A DNA stretch of 64,000 nucleotides from Vibrio algicola (GTDB taxonomy: Bacteria > Pseudomonadota > Gammaproteobacteria > Enterobacterales > Vibrionaceae), in the NCBI RefSeq assembly GCF_009601765.2, contig NZ_CP045699.1, forward strand, positions 2,046,001-2,110,000. Reading direction: 5' to 3'. Shown here one piece after another: positions 18,374 through 27,779 of this stretch. The notes under the pieces were generated by a model that saw only the letters and a list, made by a program, of their open reading frames with translations, made no database searches and was not told the origin of the DNA. A program made the translations under genes and the position numbers. The stretch's first letter is position 1, and each line of letters opens with the position of its first letter.

Positions 18374-20017
18374 TTAATGCGCCTTTTCCAATGAACGGTT
18401 AACTAAGATTAACGGGATCAATCCCACTAAGATCAATAAAATAGCAGGCAGTGCCGCCATTTCTAATTGCTCATCAGAAGCAAAGTTATAAACATAAGTG
18501 GCTAAAGTTTCAAAATTAAAAGGCCGTAACAGCAAAGAGGCGTTGAGCTCTTTCATCGACTCAATAAATACCAGTAAACCGGCGATCAGTGCGCCGCGCG
18601 ACACCAACGGCAGATGAACTCGGCGTAACATTTGATTGGTGTTGCATCCCATAGTGCGCGCCGCCATATCCAAGCTTGGTGATACTTTGCTTAATCCGCT
18701 TTCAATACTGCCAATCGCCACCGCCGAAAAACGCACGGTTAATGCAAATACTAACGCGAACATAGTGCCGGAGAAAATCAAGCCAGGTCGTCTCCAGTCC
18801 ATCAATTTTGCAATATCATTCACGCTATGATCTAAGGTTAATACTGCCACCATAATACCAATCGCCAGCACCGTGCCCGGAACCGCATAACCCAGTGAGG
18901 CTAATCGCATCGGCAAAGCGCTGTTATTCGAATCATTGGATAAGCGGCGATAAAAATTAACCACCAAAGCTACGCACACAGCGGTTATCGCAACGCTAAA
19001 GGAAACATATAAGCTATTGATGGCGTAAGTGGTGAATTCAGTGGACCAACTGCGACTAAAATAGCGTTTGGCATAATCGCCTAATTGAATGATCGGAAAT
19101 AAGAAACCTGCACACACTAACCCCCAGCACCAAAATGAAACCAGCCATTTTTTGCCTCCAGTTAATGTATAACGATTATCTTCATGGCTAGAAAATTGAG
19201 TTTGAAAACGTTTTTGCTTGCGACGACTGTAACGCTCTAGGCTTAATAGCAACACCACCACCAACAACATAATGGCGGAGATTTTGGCGGCTGCCGTCAA
19301 GTTAGAATAACCGAGCCAAGTATCATAAACGGCGGTGGTTAAGGTGCGCACCGCAAAGTAATTCATGGTTCCATAATCGCCCAGCGCTTCCATCGCCACT
19401 AAAGATAAACCAACCGCAATCGCTGGGCGAGCAAGAGGTAATGAGACTCGACGGAAACTTTGCCAAGGGGTACATTTTAACAGGCGAGCAGAATGAAGCA
19501 GCGATGAACTTTGTTCCATAAACGCCGCGCGAGCCAATAGGTAAACATAAGGATAAAGCACTAAAGCTAAAATGGTGATCGCGCCAGCAAGCGTGCGTAA
19601 ATCGGGGAACCAATAAGCGCGAACCTGCCAACCGGTCAGATCTCGTAATAGAATTTGTATCGGCCCTGCCACATCAAACCAATCGGTATAAATATAACCC
19701 ACGATGTAACCTGGCATCGCCAACGGTAATACTAATGCCCATTGCAGCACCTTTTCACCTGGTACTTTGCACATCGCCATAAACCAAGCGGCAGGCACGC
19801 CAAATATTGCACTCAGCAACATAGTGCCAGCCACTAAAACCACGGTATTATAAGTGTAGGTCGGCAGAACAGTGGCAAATAGATGAGCAAACAAATCGTC
19901 GGTTTTGCCCAGCGAAGTATTAAATAGCGCGGTATAGAAGATCGCCAGGATCGGCAAAACCAGCAGCAAGGTTAAGCCCCAACTGCTGGTTTTCCATAAT
20001 AAAAATCGTTCTTTCAT
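18374..20017 (-). CDS. fbpB: Ferric iron ABC transporter permease, two-domain (FbpB-like)
   Basis: Inner-membrane permease of 547 residues made of two fused BPD_transp_1 halves, about 12 membrane helices. Coupling loops appear at SARLLKCTPWQSFRRVSLPL (first half, near residue 180) and ARTMGCNTNQMLRRVHLPLV (second half, near residue 455). The fused architecture is typical for FbpB/SfuB iron permeases. It lies between fbpA (gap of 119 bases) and fbpC (gap of two bases) on the same strand. The gap from fbpA contains a partial vibrio palindromic repeat, which may lower permease expression relative to the binding protein. Confidence 0.88.
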   Translation of the reverse strand: MKERFLLWKTSSWGLTLLLVLPILAIFYTALFNTSLGKTDDLFAHLFATVLPTYTYNTVVLVAGTMLLSAIFGVPAAWFMAMCKVPGEKVLQWALVLPLAMPGYIVGYIYTDWFDVAGPIQILLRDLTGWQVRAYWFPDLRTLAGAITILALVLYPYVYLLARAAFMEQSSSLLHSARLLKCTPWQSFRRVSLPLARPAIAVGLSLVAMEALGDYGTMNYFAVRTLTTAVYDTWLGYSNLTAAAKISAIMLLVVVLLLSLERYSRRKQKRFQTQFSSHEDNRYTLTGGKKWLVSFWCWGLVCAGFLFPIIQLGDYAKRYFSRSWSTEFTTYAINSLYVSFSVAITAVCVALVVNFYRRLSNDSNNSALPMRLASLGYAVPGTVLAIGIMVAVLTLDHSVNDIAKLMDWRRPGLIFSGTMFALVFALTVRFSAVAIGSIESGLSKVSPSLDMAARTMGCNTNQMLRRVHLPLVSRGALIAGLLVFIESMKELNASLLLRPFNFETLATYVYNFASDEQLEMAALPAILLILVGLIPLILVNRSLEKAH

Positions 20018-20054
20018 TCCCTACCACTCAAAGGTCGAAAGTCAATAGGATCCC

Positions 20055-20128
20055 GATGTCATTACAAGCTGCAGCTTGGCTAACCATTTAATGGTTTACG
20101 TCCACTGCAACTCGAGTTCAAGGGGGCA
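20055..20128. repeat. Vibrio-type palindromic intergenic repeat, family B, copy 1
   Basis: Contains ACAAGCTGCAGCTTGGCTAA and CACTGCAACTCGAGTTCAAG, the conserved parts of the roughly 130-base repeat seen complete at 39665-39795. It sits between fbpA and fbpB. Confidence 0.65.
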
Positions 20129-20136
20129 ATCACTGA

Positions 20137-21156
20137 TTAAAGATCAAACTTCACTTCATCAAGCAGTTTAATTGCCGCGGCATGATGCGCTGCAATCTCA
20201 TCGAGAGATAAAGTATCGGCTTTATAATCCCCCCATGACGCCACTAAATCTGAACGTTTCACGCCCGATTTTACTGGTGATTCAAAGTTGTCTTGTGCAT
20301 ACATACCTTGCGCCACATCACCCGACAAAAACTCCATTAACTTAACGGCATTGTCTTTATTGGGTGCGTATTTCGCCATCGCCATACCACTGATATTCAC
20401 ATGAGTACCTTTGGCTTCTTGACCTGGGAAGTTGATGTAAACTGCATCAGCCCAAGCTTTTTGATCTTTATCGTTCAGCATTTTACCTAGGTAGTAACTG
20501 TTGCCGAGAGACACATCACATAGACCTTCTTTGATCGCTTGAACTTGAGCACGATCGCTACCTTGGGGCTTACGAGCAAGGTTAGATTTCACACCTTCTA
20601 ACCAAGTTTTGGTTTCCGCTTCACCATAATGAGCAATCATGGCGGAAACAAGTGAAACATTGTAAGGATGTTTACCAGAACGAGTACAAATCTTGCCTTT
20701 AAATTCAGGCTTAGCTAGATCCAAATAATCAAATGAAGCCGGTAGTTTACCAATGCGATCTTTTGATGAATAAACCGCGCGAGCACGAGTGGTTACGCCA
20801 AACCATTCGCCTTCTTTATCACGGTATTGAGATGGGATATTGGTATTAATGATCTTGCTATCCACCGGTTGCACTACATCCATTTTAGTTAATTCAGCCA
20901 GACGACTAATATCAACGGTAAGCACGACATCTGCGGGGCTGTATTCACCTTCTTGCTTAAGTTTTTCCGCTAAACCTTCTTTGGCAAACTTAACATTCAC
21001 TTTAATGCCGGTTTCTTTGGTGAATTCCTTCAGCATTGGTTCAACAAGAAATGGCTGACGATAAGAGTAAACATTTACTTCGTCTGCCGCCATAACACTG
21101 GGTGAGAACGCACTGACCGCAATGGCAGAAGCAAGAAACAGCTTTTTCATATTCAA
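20137..21156 (-). CDS. fbpA: Periplasmic ferric iron-binding protein (FbpA-like)
   Basis: Binding protein of 339 residues with a signal peptide (KKLFLASAIAVSAFSPSVMA, cleavage after residue 23 before ADEVNVYSYRQ). Mature protein: SBP family 1/6 fold of ferric iron carriers, with the VYSYR start, ADVVLTVDISRL near residue 80 and SLGNSYYLGKM with tandem tyrosines near residue 220 that usually hold iron. AAAGGATTGAAT precedes the ATG, and an upstream Fur-like palindrome supports iron control. Thiamine- or spermidine-type ligands are unlikely given the tyrosine pattern. Confidence 0.87.
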   Translation of the reverse strand: MNMKKLFLASAIAVSAFSPSVMAADEVNVYSYRQPFLVEPMLKEFTKETGIKVNVKFAKEGLAEKLKQEGEYSPADVVLTVDISRLAELTKMDVVQPVDSKIINTNIPSQYRDKEGEWFGVTTRARAVYSSKDRIGKLPASFDYLDLAKPEFKGKICTRSGKHPYNVSLVSAMIAHYGEAETKTWLEGVKSNLARKPQGSDRAQVQAIKEGLCDVSLGNSYYLGKMLNDKDQKAWADAVYINFPGQEAKGTHVNISGMAMAKYAPNKDNAVKLMEFLSGDVAQGMYAQDNFESPVKSGVKRSDLVASWGDYKADTLSLDEIAAHHAAAIKLLDEVKFDL

Positions 21157-21179
21157 TCCTTTAATAAGTTAAACGCAAG

Positions 21180-21194
21180 TGATAATAGTTATCA
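21180..21194 (-). promoter_or_regulatory. Candidate Fur box upstream of fbpA
   Basis: TGATAATAGTTATCA is a 6-3-6 palindrome 24 bases before the fbpA ATG and close to the Fur consensus (GATAATGATAATCATTATC). Iron repression of fbpABC is inferred from it. Confidence 0.6.
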
Positions 21195-21252
21195 ATGCGA
21201 TTATTGTATAGAGTTTGTTAAATAACTCAATATCTCAGGATAGATAAATGTC

Positions 21253-21283
21253 AAAAAGCCCCACTCAAACGAGCAGGGCTTTG
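21253..21283 (-). terminator. Terminator of glnK-amtB
   Basis: On the minus strand AAAGCCC (from 21282) pairs with GGGCTTT and ends in TTTTTGAC, about 125 bases after the amtB stop. Confidence 0.75.
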
Positions 21284-21299
21284 TAATTAAATGTAAATA

Positions 21300-21405
21300 T
21301 CTTTCATCCTTGGCGCTACAGAGTTGTTGGCTACGTTTATTCACCCTAATCACATAGTTGACATAGTGACCAACAAAGCTGCGGCTTCAATTACGACGAG
21401 TATTA
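21300..21405. repeat. Vibrio-type palindromic intergenic repeat, family B, copy 2
   Basis: Contains GTTGGCTACGTTTATTCACC, CACATAGTTGACATAGTG and AAAGCTGCGGCTTCAATTAC, in the order known for this repeat. It lies between amtB and its terminator. Confidence 0.65.
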
Positions 21406-21406
21406 C

Positions 21407-22636
21407 TTATTTAGATGAAGAAAACTCAGGGTAAGCCACGACACCACAATCGTGAATGTCCATACCTTCAACTTCTTCTTCTTCTGATACTCGGATACCC
21501 ATTGTTGCTTTGATGATACCCCAAACCACAAGGCTAGCACCAAATACCCAAGCAAAGATAACCACTGCGCCGAACAACTGAGCGCCAAAGCTTGCATCAG
21601 CGTTACTGATTGGCACAACCATTAGGCCGAAGACACCACAGACACCGTGTACCGATAGTGCACCTACTGGATCATCAATCTTCACTTTATCAAACGCTAG
21701 AATACTAAATACCACTAAGATACCCGCGACACCACCAACCAGAACGGCAGCGACTGGTGATGGTGAAAGAGGGTCGGCAGTAATAGCGACTAAGCCAGCT
21801 AATGCACCGTTAAGAATCATCGAAAGGTCCGCTTTACCCCAGATTGATTTAACTACAATCAGCGCAGCAATCGCACCAGCTGCTGCAGCCGCATTGGTGT
21901 TTAAGAAAATTTGACCTACCGCAGTGGCATTTTCAAAGTTAGAAAGCGCAAGTTGCGAGCCACCGTTAAAACCAAACCAACCCATCCATAAGATAAACGT
22001 ACCTAATGTTGCAAGCGGCATGCTTGAACCTGGAATTGGATGAATGTCGCCATTTTTACCGTATTTGCCTTTACGAGCACCAAGTAGTAACACACCTGCT
22101 AGTGCAGCAGCCGCGCCGGCTAAGTGAACAATACCAGAACCCGCAAAGTCACTAAATCCTGCTTCTGCTAGGAAACCACCACCCCATGTCCAGTAACCTT
22201 CCATTGGGTAAATAAAGCCAGTAAGAACCACCGCAAAGACTAAGAAAGAGAAAAGTTTCATACGCTCAGCAACCGCACCAGAGACCACCGACATTGCGGT
22301 AGCAACAAACACAACTTGGAAGAAGAAATCCGATCCGAGTGAATGGTCTGCACCTTCTGCTTGAGTACCAATTAATGCGCCAATAGAAGGAATAAAGCCG
22401 CCTTCATCATTGCCGACGTACATTATGTTGTAACCCACTAATAGGAATACCGTACAAGCAATAGCATAAAGCACAAAGTTTTTAGTTAAGATTTCGGTGG
22501 TATTTTTAGAGCGAACCAACCCCGCTTCTAACATGGCAAAACCGGCTGCCATCCACATCACCAACGCCCCTGAAATAAGGAAGAAAAAGGTATCGAGTGC
22601 GTATCGTAGTTCTACTACTGTGGTTGAAAGTTCCAT
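21407..22636 (-). CDS. amtB: Ammonium transporter AmtB
   Basis: Ammonium channel of 409 residues with about 11 membrane helices. An N-terminal segment precedes WMAAGFAMLEAGLVRSKN at about residues 28-45, an Amt hallmark. Pore and selectivity signatures include FQVVFVATAMSVVSGAVAER (about 106-125), DFAGSGIVHLAGAAAALAG with the twin-histidine region, and SVHGVCGVFGLM with the second conserved His. It is translated from the same message as glnK, 112 bases upstream. The P-II partner blocks the channel when nitrogen is sufficient. Confidence 0.93.
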   Translation of the reverse strand: MELSTTVVELRYALDTFFFLISGALVMWMAAGFAMLEAGLVRSKNTTEILTKNFVLYAIACTVFLLVGYNIMYVGNDEGGFIPSIGALIGTQAEGADHSLGSDFFFQVVFVATAMSVVSGAVAERMKLFSFLVFAVVLTGFIYPMEGYWTWGGGFLAEAGFSDFAGSGIVHLAGAAAALAGVLLLGARKGKYGKNGDIHPIPGSSMPLATLGTFILWMGWFGFNGGSQLALSNFENATAVGQIFLNTNAAAAAGAIAALIVVKSIWGKADLSMILNGALAGLVAITADPLSPSPVAAVLVGGVAGILVVFSILAFDKVKIDDPVGALSVHGVCGVFGLMVVPISNADASFGAQLFGAVVIFAWVFGASLVVWGIIKATMGIRVSEEEEVEGMDIHDCGVVAYPEFSSSK

Positions 22637-22669
22637 TTTAAATTCTCCAATCGTTCTATTTTAAGCTAG

Positions 22670-22746
22670 CAATTTATACTCAAGTCATTGATGTTTGTAG
22701 CGAGCGTTTCAATAAAGCTACAACGTCAAGCAAGACGAGTAACAAG
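22670..22746. repeat. Short family B-like repeat between glnK and amtB
   Basis: TATACTCAAGTC at one side and CTACAACGTCAAGCAAGACG at the other resemble the arms of the family B repeat, with a shortened middle (TTTGTAGC pairing with GCTACAAC). Confidence 0.5.
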
Positions 22747-22748
22747 GC

Positions 22749-23099
<351 letters not shown>

Positions 23100-23159
23100 T
23101 CATGTTCTGCATTTACACCCATCTTAATCTGGGTATAGGCTGTTAATGCTTAAAACATA

Positions 23160-23176
23160 ATCAAGTTACATGCCAA
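23160..23176 (-). promoter_or_regulatory. Sigma-54 promoter of glnK-amtB
   Basis: On the minus strand TTGGCATGTAACTTGAT fits the -24/-12 consensus TTGGCAC-N5-TTGCW, with GG and the TTG at correct spacing. It is 72 bases before the glnK ATG. Confidence 0.85.
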
Positions 23177-23238
23177 CTTTTTAAGTCACTGTTAAATAAG
23201 AAAATGATAGCGCAGAGGGAGAAGTACTCAATAATGAA

Positions 23239-23255
23239 TGCACCATGATAGTGCG
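23239..23255 (-). promoter_or_regulatory. NtrC binding site upstream of glnK
   Basis: TGCACCATGATAGTGCG matches the NtrC palindrome TGCACC-N5-GGTGCA except in the right arm. It is centred about 80 bases upstream of the sigma-54 element, the usual enhancer distance. Confidence 0.8.
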
Positions 23256-23312
23256 AGCGCCTCACGATCGGAGGCAAGATAGGAAAAGAGGGTTTATTAA
23301 TTTAGTGGTTTA

Positions 23313-23684
23313 TTAGCTTACAAATGCACGCCAAGATTGCAAAACTTGTTCAAAATCTTCAATACCGCACCAAGAAACACTTTCTTCATCGTAAGCCGAA
23401 AGTGAATCATCGAACTCTTCTTCTTCATCAGAGTCCATATTTAACAAATGGTTAGCACTGATATGAATTTCATTTTGTTCAATCGATAGCGTCCAATCCT
23501 TGCCTAATTGTCGCCATTCTTGATTGATGTTTTTTTGTGCACCAAGTTGTTGCACGATAGCATCGAGTTTATCGACATCGGTGCCGATCTCTTCAATTAA
23601 CCAATGTCCAATGGCTTCGTGCCCAGATGAAAACACCACCCGATAACTGCCGTCTAAGGTATTTTTCTTAAATTCGAAATCCAA
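23313..23684 (-). CDS. yacL: YacL family protein (UPF0231)
   Basis: Conserved protein of 123 residues, near the 120 of E. coli YacL. It aligns along its length: MDFEF at the start, [15 protein letters not shown] (19-33), an acidic stretch SDEEEEFDD and the ending [20 protein letters not shown]. Cytoplasmic, function unknown. The acidic cluster at residues about 84-93 is the most variable part of the family. It is transcribed toward glnK but separated by more than 200 bases holding the sigma-54 promoter. Confidence 0.9.
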   Translation of the reverse strand: MDFEFKKNTLDGSYRVVFSSGHEAIGHWLIEEIGTDVDKLDAIVQQLGAQKNINQEWRQLGKDWTLSIEQNEIHISANHLLNMDSDEEEEFDDSLSAYDEESVSWCGIEDFEQVLQSWRAFVS

Positions 23685-23827
23685 AATTGCCTCTACTAAT
23701 CAAATGGGTTATTAGCAGATATACCCTCAACAACTTGGATATAACCACAATAATCATGCGCCTTATCACATAAATATGTAATGCTTTGCTTCAAAATGCA
23801 ATTTTTAAAGTCCAATAATGGTGGAAT

Positions 23828-24544
23828 ATGTCTTTTTTCAAATTAAAAGCTAGCCTGATCACGGGTATATTAGCGCTATCCGCGATGCAACCTTCTTTTG
23901 CCAGTACCGAAGTACACCCAAGCTTTGATATTCATAGTTACACTCAACAAGCACAAAGCAATTACCCCGATCTCAACTGGGTCAGTGTTACCGATATCAA
24001 ACAAAGCCTACCCAATCATCCGATTAATATTGGCCTAGATATCGACGATACCATGTTATTTTCTTCGCCAGTTTTCTATTACGGCCAACAAAAATACTCA
24101 CCAGGTAGCAATGATTATTTAAACAATCAAGATTTTTGGAATGAAGCCAGTACTGGGCTGGATCGTTTTTCTATTCCGAAAAAAAGCGCGGTTGCTTTAG
24201 TGACGATGCACTTACAACATGGTGATACAGTCTATTTTGTGACTGGCAGAAACGCAGTCACTAAAGGACATGAAACCGTCACCGACACCATTCGTTCTAT
24301 TTTCCCTAAACAATATAGAGCGCAGATCCAACCGGTGATCTTTGCGAACGGACTCGAAAAAGAGACCCAACTGAAACAAGCTAAAATCCAATTATTTTAT
24401 GGTGATGCGGATCAAGACATCACTTCCGCGCAACATATTGGAATTGAAGGGATCCGCTTCTTAAGAGGCGCACAAACCACCAACATCCCGATGCCACATG
24501 CGGGAAAATTTGGTGAAAAAGTGCTAGAAAACTCAAACTACTAA
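23828..24544 (+). CDS. aphA: Class B acid phosphatase AphA
   Basis: Periplasmic non-specific acid phosphatase and phosphotransferase of the HAD superfamily, 238 residues (E. coli AphA 237). It has a signal peptide (KASLITGILALSAMQPSFAS, cleavage near residue 26) and the class B first motif GLDIDDTMLFSSP with nucleophile Asp at about residue 70. VTGRNAV carries motif II and YGDADQDI motif III. It frees nucleosides from nucleotides outside the inner membrane. It is monocistronic, followed 20 bases later by a terminator; it is the last gene before the accessory island. Confidence 0.92.
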   Translation: MSFFKLKASLITGILALSAMQPSFASTEVHPSFDIHSYTQQAQSNYPDLNWVSVTDIKQSLPNHPINIGLDIDDTMLFSSPVFYYGQQKYSPGSNDYLNNQDFWNEASTGLDRFSIPKKSAVALVTMHLQHGDTVYFVTGRNAVTKGHETVTDTIRSIFPKQYRAQIQPVIFANGLEKETQLKQAKIQLFYGDADQDITSAQHIGIEGIRFLRGAQTTNIPMPHAGKFGEKVLENSNY

Positions 24545-24563
24545 CCTTACCTACCCCGATAAA

Positions 24564-24599
24564 AAAGGCAGTGAGCCCGACGACTTCACTGCCTTTGTT
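24564..24599 (+). terminator. Terminator of aphA
   Basis: AAAGGCAGTGA (24564-24574) pairs with TCACTGCCTTT (24586-24596). A-rich and T-rich flanks make it usable from both sides. Confidence 0.8.
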
Positions 24600-24686
24600 C
24601 ACTATCATCAATAAATTAACTCATCTACTTACAATGAAATTTGATCGGAAATGTACTTTCCTAACACAACTATTGTTAATAAAAAA

Positions 24687-24817
24687 ACTAAAGTTTGATC
24701 ATTTTATAAGTTCACATCGAGTGATAAATCTATTGATATAACAATAAAGATTGATCTATTTGTGTTTTCGCGAACCATAATGGAATCTAACAAAGAGTGT
24801 CACTTAAAGACATTGAC
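24687..24817 (+). repeat. Candidate Tn7-like left-end TnsB binding sites
   Basis: ACTAAAGTTTGATC (24687-24700) and ACAATAAAGATTGATC (24741-24756) match sites in the right end, the second over all 16 bases, but in the opposite orientation. A weaker third, ACTTAAAGACATTGAC, is at 24802-24817. The spacing of about 56 and 60 bases resembles the dispersed sites of Tn7L. A terminal TGTCGG copy is not seen. Confidence 0.55.
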
Positions 24818-24996
24818 AACGAGCCACATTGAAGCTTTTAACGCAGAATTAACTCATTTCATACAATAATTTACAAGGGTAATAATGATAGCTAGCTGCA
24901 GATTACTCAGTATCAGTTACAACCTCTGAAGTGGCATAGTTAATTTGGCCACTACAACGCTATGCCATTTATGTATATTGGTTCCAAACGGCTAAG
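24818..24996. other. Non-coding stretch inside the island
   Basis: AT-rich sequence between the candidate left-end sites and the first broken gene. GTGGCATAGTTAATTTGGCC and nearby CTATGCCATTTA form a possible hairpin (AGTGGCATAG near 24930-24939 with CTATGCCATT near 24960-24969). I see no gene. Confidence 0.5.
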
Positions 24997-25400
24997 CTAA
25001 GCAACTTCAATATGTCCAATAATCCCCTCACGAATTAAGATATACTCTATGCCTAAAAATCGAACAGATTCACTTGCCTTATTCAAGGCAGAAAAATCAA
25101 ACTCAATACACATTAGCCCCGCTTTTATCTCTTCAACGGCTGTAATTTCCCAGTAAAGCTTTTGATATAAACCATGATGCGCCCTTTGCATCACATAATA
25201 TTTTTAGCACCAATAAAGTAATCCAAATTGTGCGTGCAAAACGTTGAATGATCGTCAAATAGCTCTTCAATTCTTGCAAAATCACTCGCATTAGATAGCT
25301 CAAAATAGTACTTTTTCCTATTTTGCTGATTCCGTTCTGGCGGGGAAATGGCCGATCGGAATGCTCCGAAATATGCAGGGTGAGATGGTGTCCATACCAT
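24997..25400 (-). pseudogene. Frameshifted SnoaL-like (NTF2-fold) small protein gene
   Basis: Two open frames abut. The upstream one (25191-25400) ends FARIEELFDDHSTFCTHNLD...GAKNIM-stop; the downstream one (24997-25194) continues MQRAHHGLYQKLYWEITAVE and ends GIEYILIREGIIGHIEVA. Joined, they read as one NTF2-like domain of about 105 residues. The shift falls in ATTATGTGATGCAA near 25192; one missing base (for example ATTATGGTGATG) would restore the frame. The first 23 residues of the upstream frame are probably not native and a start near 25330 is likely. Inactive by this reading; function in relatives is not established. Confidence 0.6.
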
Positions 25401-25513
25401 TGCTTACGATGATTTCCTTAACGAGCTCTGCTTTACGCTTTGAATTGATATCTACAGGCTACTTTTAAACCTAATGATGGAAAGCCTTTAGCTTTACTCA
25501 TCATTGTTAAGCG

Positions 25514-26818
25514 CTAGGAATTTTCTCTATTAAGATATTCTAACCACTGTGCAAAGTACTTTTCTTTACCTAGCTGGTTTGGCTGATAGTACACTTGACC
25601 AACCAGTTCATCAGGAAGATGCTGCTGATCAACAAAATGATTTGGGTAATGATGGGCATTTTTGTAGCCCTTACCATTGCCAGTTTTTTCCGTATGACTG
25701 TTTAGGAAATCACGGATATGCAATGGTATCTCTTTGACATTTTTACTGTGGATGTCTGCTTTTACTCATTGCACTGCTTTAAATACTGAGTTGCTTTTAG
25801 GCACGCTTGTCACATAAATTGTTGCTTCAGCTAAGGCGTAAATACACTCTGGCATTCCAACAAAATCTACTATTTGAGCAGCATGTGAAGCTATCACTAA
25901 CGCTTGTGGATCGGCCATTCCAACTTCCTCGCTAGCGCAGACGATCAATCGGCGAGCAATATACTTCGGGTCTTCAGCTGCTTCAAGCATTTGCACCATG
26001 TAGTAAAGTGCCGCGTCAACATCGCTACCTCTGACACTAAGAATATAAGCACTGATGGTATCGTAATGATTGTCGCCATCTTTATCGTACTTTAATGCTT
26101 TTTGTTGAATACTCTCTTCTGCAATCTCAAGAGTAATATTGATGCTCCCGTCGGTTTTGTCTGTCGTTAAATAGGCCAGTTCAAGCGCATTGAGAGCATT
26201 ACGGGCATCGCCATTAGCCGCATGAGCAAAGTGCTTGAGGGCGTCATCGGTGAGTTTGATTGGCTGGCTTTTCAACTAACTATCTTGTTCAAGGGCACGC
26301 AGTAATAGTGTCCGGATATGATAATCATTGATTGAATTGAGCTTAAAAACACGTGAACGGGAGATAAGCGCATCGTTGATTTCATAGTACGGATTCTGTG
26401 TCGTTGCACCAATAAGGACGATGATACCTTGCTCAACATGCGGTAGTAATGTGTCTTGCTGAGCTTTATTGAACCGATGTATTTCATCAATAAACAGAAT
26501 CGTTTTTTGACCATGCATCATCAGCCTATCTTTGGCTGAGCGCACCACACGGGCTATTTCGCTTTTGCCTGATTCAGTGGCGTTTAGCTCTTCAAAGTGC
26601 GCTTTGGTGACATTAGCAATCACATGAGCAAGGGTCGTTTTTCCTGTCCCTGGCGGCCCCCATAGAATCGTCGACCCCAGTTTGTCAGCTTGTACCGCTC
26701 GATAGAGTAACTTGCCTTTTGCAAGGATATGCTCTTGACCAATAATATTTTCAAGCTGTTGAGGCCTCATCCGCTCTGTCAGTGGCTTACTGAAATCAGA
26801 TACTGCAAATAAGTCCAT
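25514..26818 (-). pseudogene. rarA/mgsA-like AAA+ recombination factor with two in-frame stops
   Basis: One reading frame of 435 codons covers a whole RarA-type ATPase: Walker A WGPPGTGKTT (about residue 53), Walker B ILFIDEIHRF, sensor IGATTQNPYYE, then the RarA C-terminal tetramer region (ARRLIVCASEEVGMADP, and GYKNAHHYPNHFV near the end). It is cut by TAG at 26276-26278 (after residue 180) and TGA at 25766-25768. There is no frameshift, so decay appears recent. The last part reads IPLHIRDFLNSHTEKTG as in intact homologues. It is probably a second, horizontally acquired copy, the housekeeping rarA lying elsewhere. An N-terminal fragment of 180 residues could still be made. Confidence 0.85.
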
Positions 26819-26876
26819 AACTTTCCTTTAGCGAGTCTTTTACTTGTTTCGCCATCACTTTCCAAGTGGGTAATAT

Positions 26877-27767
26877 TTAATCCCAATAAGGTGGCGTACC
26901 GTAGTATTCTGAAAAATAATCAACAAACGCGCGAACTTTAGGCGCAAGCAATCTTGAACTTGGGTAAACCGCCCAAATTGCCGAGTGGTCAATCAAGTCA
27001 TAATCTTCAAGCACTTGAACAAGGGTACCATCACGTAAGTGTTGATAGGCAATCCAAGTGGCGCACATGGCAATTCCCAAGCCATCAACAGCAGCATCTC
27101 GCACCGCTTCACCGTGATCGACTTTAATTTTGCCTTTTACTTTAATATGTTGAACACCTTCAAGGGTACTAAATACCCAAGAATCAAGGCCTGCTTGGTT
27201 AATACATGCGTGTTTTTTTAGCTCCGATGGATGGTTCGGCATGCCGTGTGCGGCAATGTAGTCTGCTGACGCCACCATAATACGTTTATCGGTCGCCAGT
27301 TTTTTTGCAATGAGTGTTGAATCTTTTAACTCAGCATTGCGAATCGCAACATCAAAGCCCCCCTCGACCAAATCCACCATAGAGTCGGTTAATCGAATAT
27401 CAACGTAAAGATCAGGGTATTGGGCGAGAAAACCTTTTAATGCGGGCATTAGGTGCATGCGACCAAACGAGGCGGGAGCGGTAATGCGTAATGTCCCTTT
27501 TGGGCACGCTTTTCCAGTCCCCACGGTTGCTTGAGCAGCATCGACACTGCTGATTATTTCTTCAGCATAGGGGAGCAGCGTTTCGCCTTCCTCTGTAAGT
27601 GATACTTTTCGTGTCGTGCGATGAATCAGCCTTGCACCAATGCTTTCTTCAAGCTTATTGATATGCATACTAGCTACCGGAGCAGACAAGCCTAACTCTT
27701 TACCCGCCTGACTGATGTTGTGTGTCGTCGCAATACGTACAAATAGTCGAAGGTGTTCGATATTCAT
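26877..27767 (-). CDS. LysR-family transcriptional regulator
   Basis: Regulator of 296 residues with an N-terminal winged helix (NIEHLRLFVRIATTHNISQAGKELGLSAPVA) and a C-terminal effector domain starting near residue 90 (PKGTLRITAPASFGRMHL), of the CrgA/AaeR-like subgroup. I prefer the ATG at 27767, which has AAGGACG at good spacing; a TTG two codons upstream is also open. It begins 13 bases after the MATE gene stop on the same strand, so the two are co-transcribed. Likely targets are the MATE pump and the divergent oxidoreductase/SDR pair (inference). Confidence 0.85.
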   Translation of the reverse strand: MNIEHLRLFVRIATTHNISQAGKELGLSAPVASMHINKLEESIGARLIHRTTRKVSLTEEGETLLPYAEEIISSVDAAQATVGTGKACPKGTLRITAPASFGRMHLMPALKGFLAQYPDLYVDIRLTDSMVDLVEGGFDVAIRNAELKDSTLIAKKLATDKRIMVASADYIAAHGMPNHPSELKKHACINQAGLDSWVFSTLEGVQHIKVKGKIKVDHGEAVRDAAVDGLGIAMCATWIAYQHLRDGTLVQVLEDYDLIDHSAIWAVYPSSRLLAPKVRAFVDYFSEYYGTPPYWD

Positions 27768-27779
27768 CAACAAGCGTCC

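Noticed and set aside
25514..26818. Selenocysteine or programmed readthrough of the rarA-like gene
   Set aside because: The two stops are different (TAG and TGA), no structured element follows them, and the adjacent gene is also broken; simple decay is more likely.
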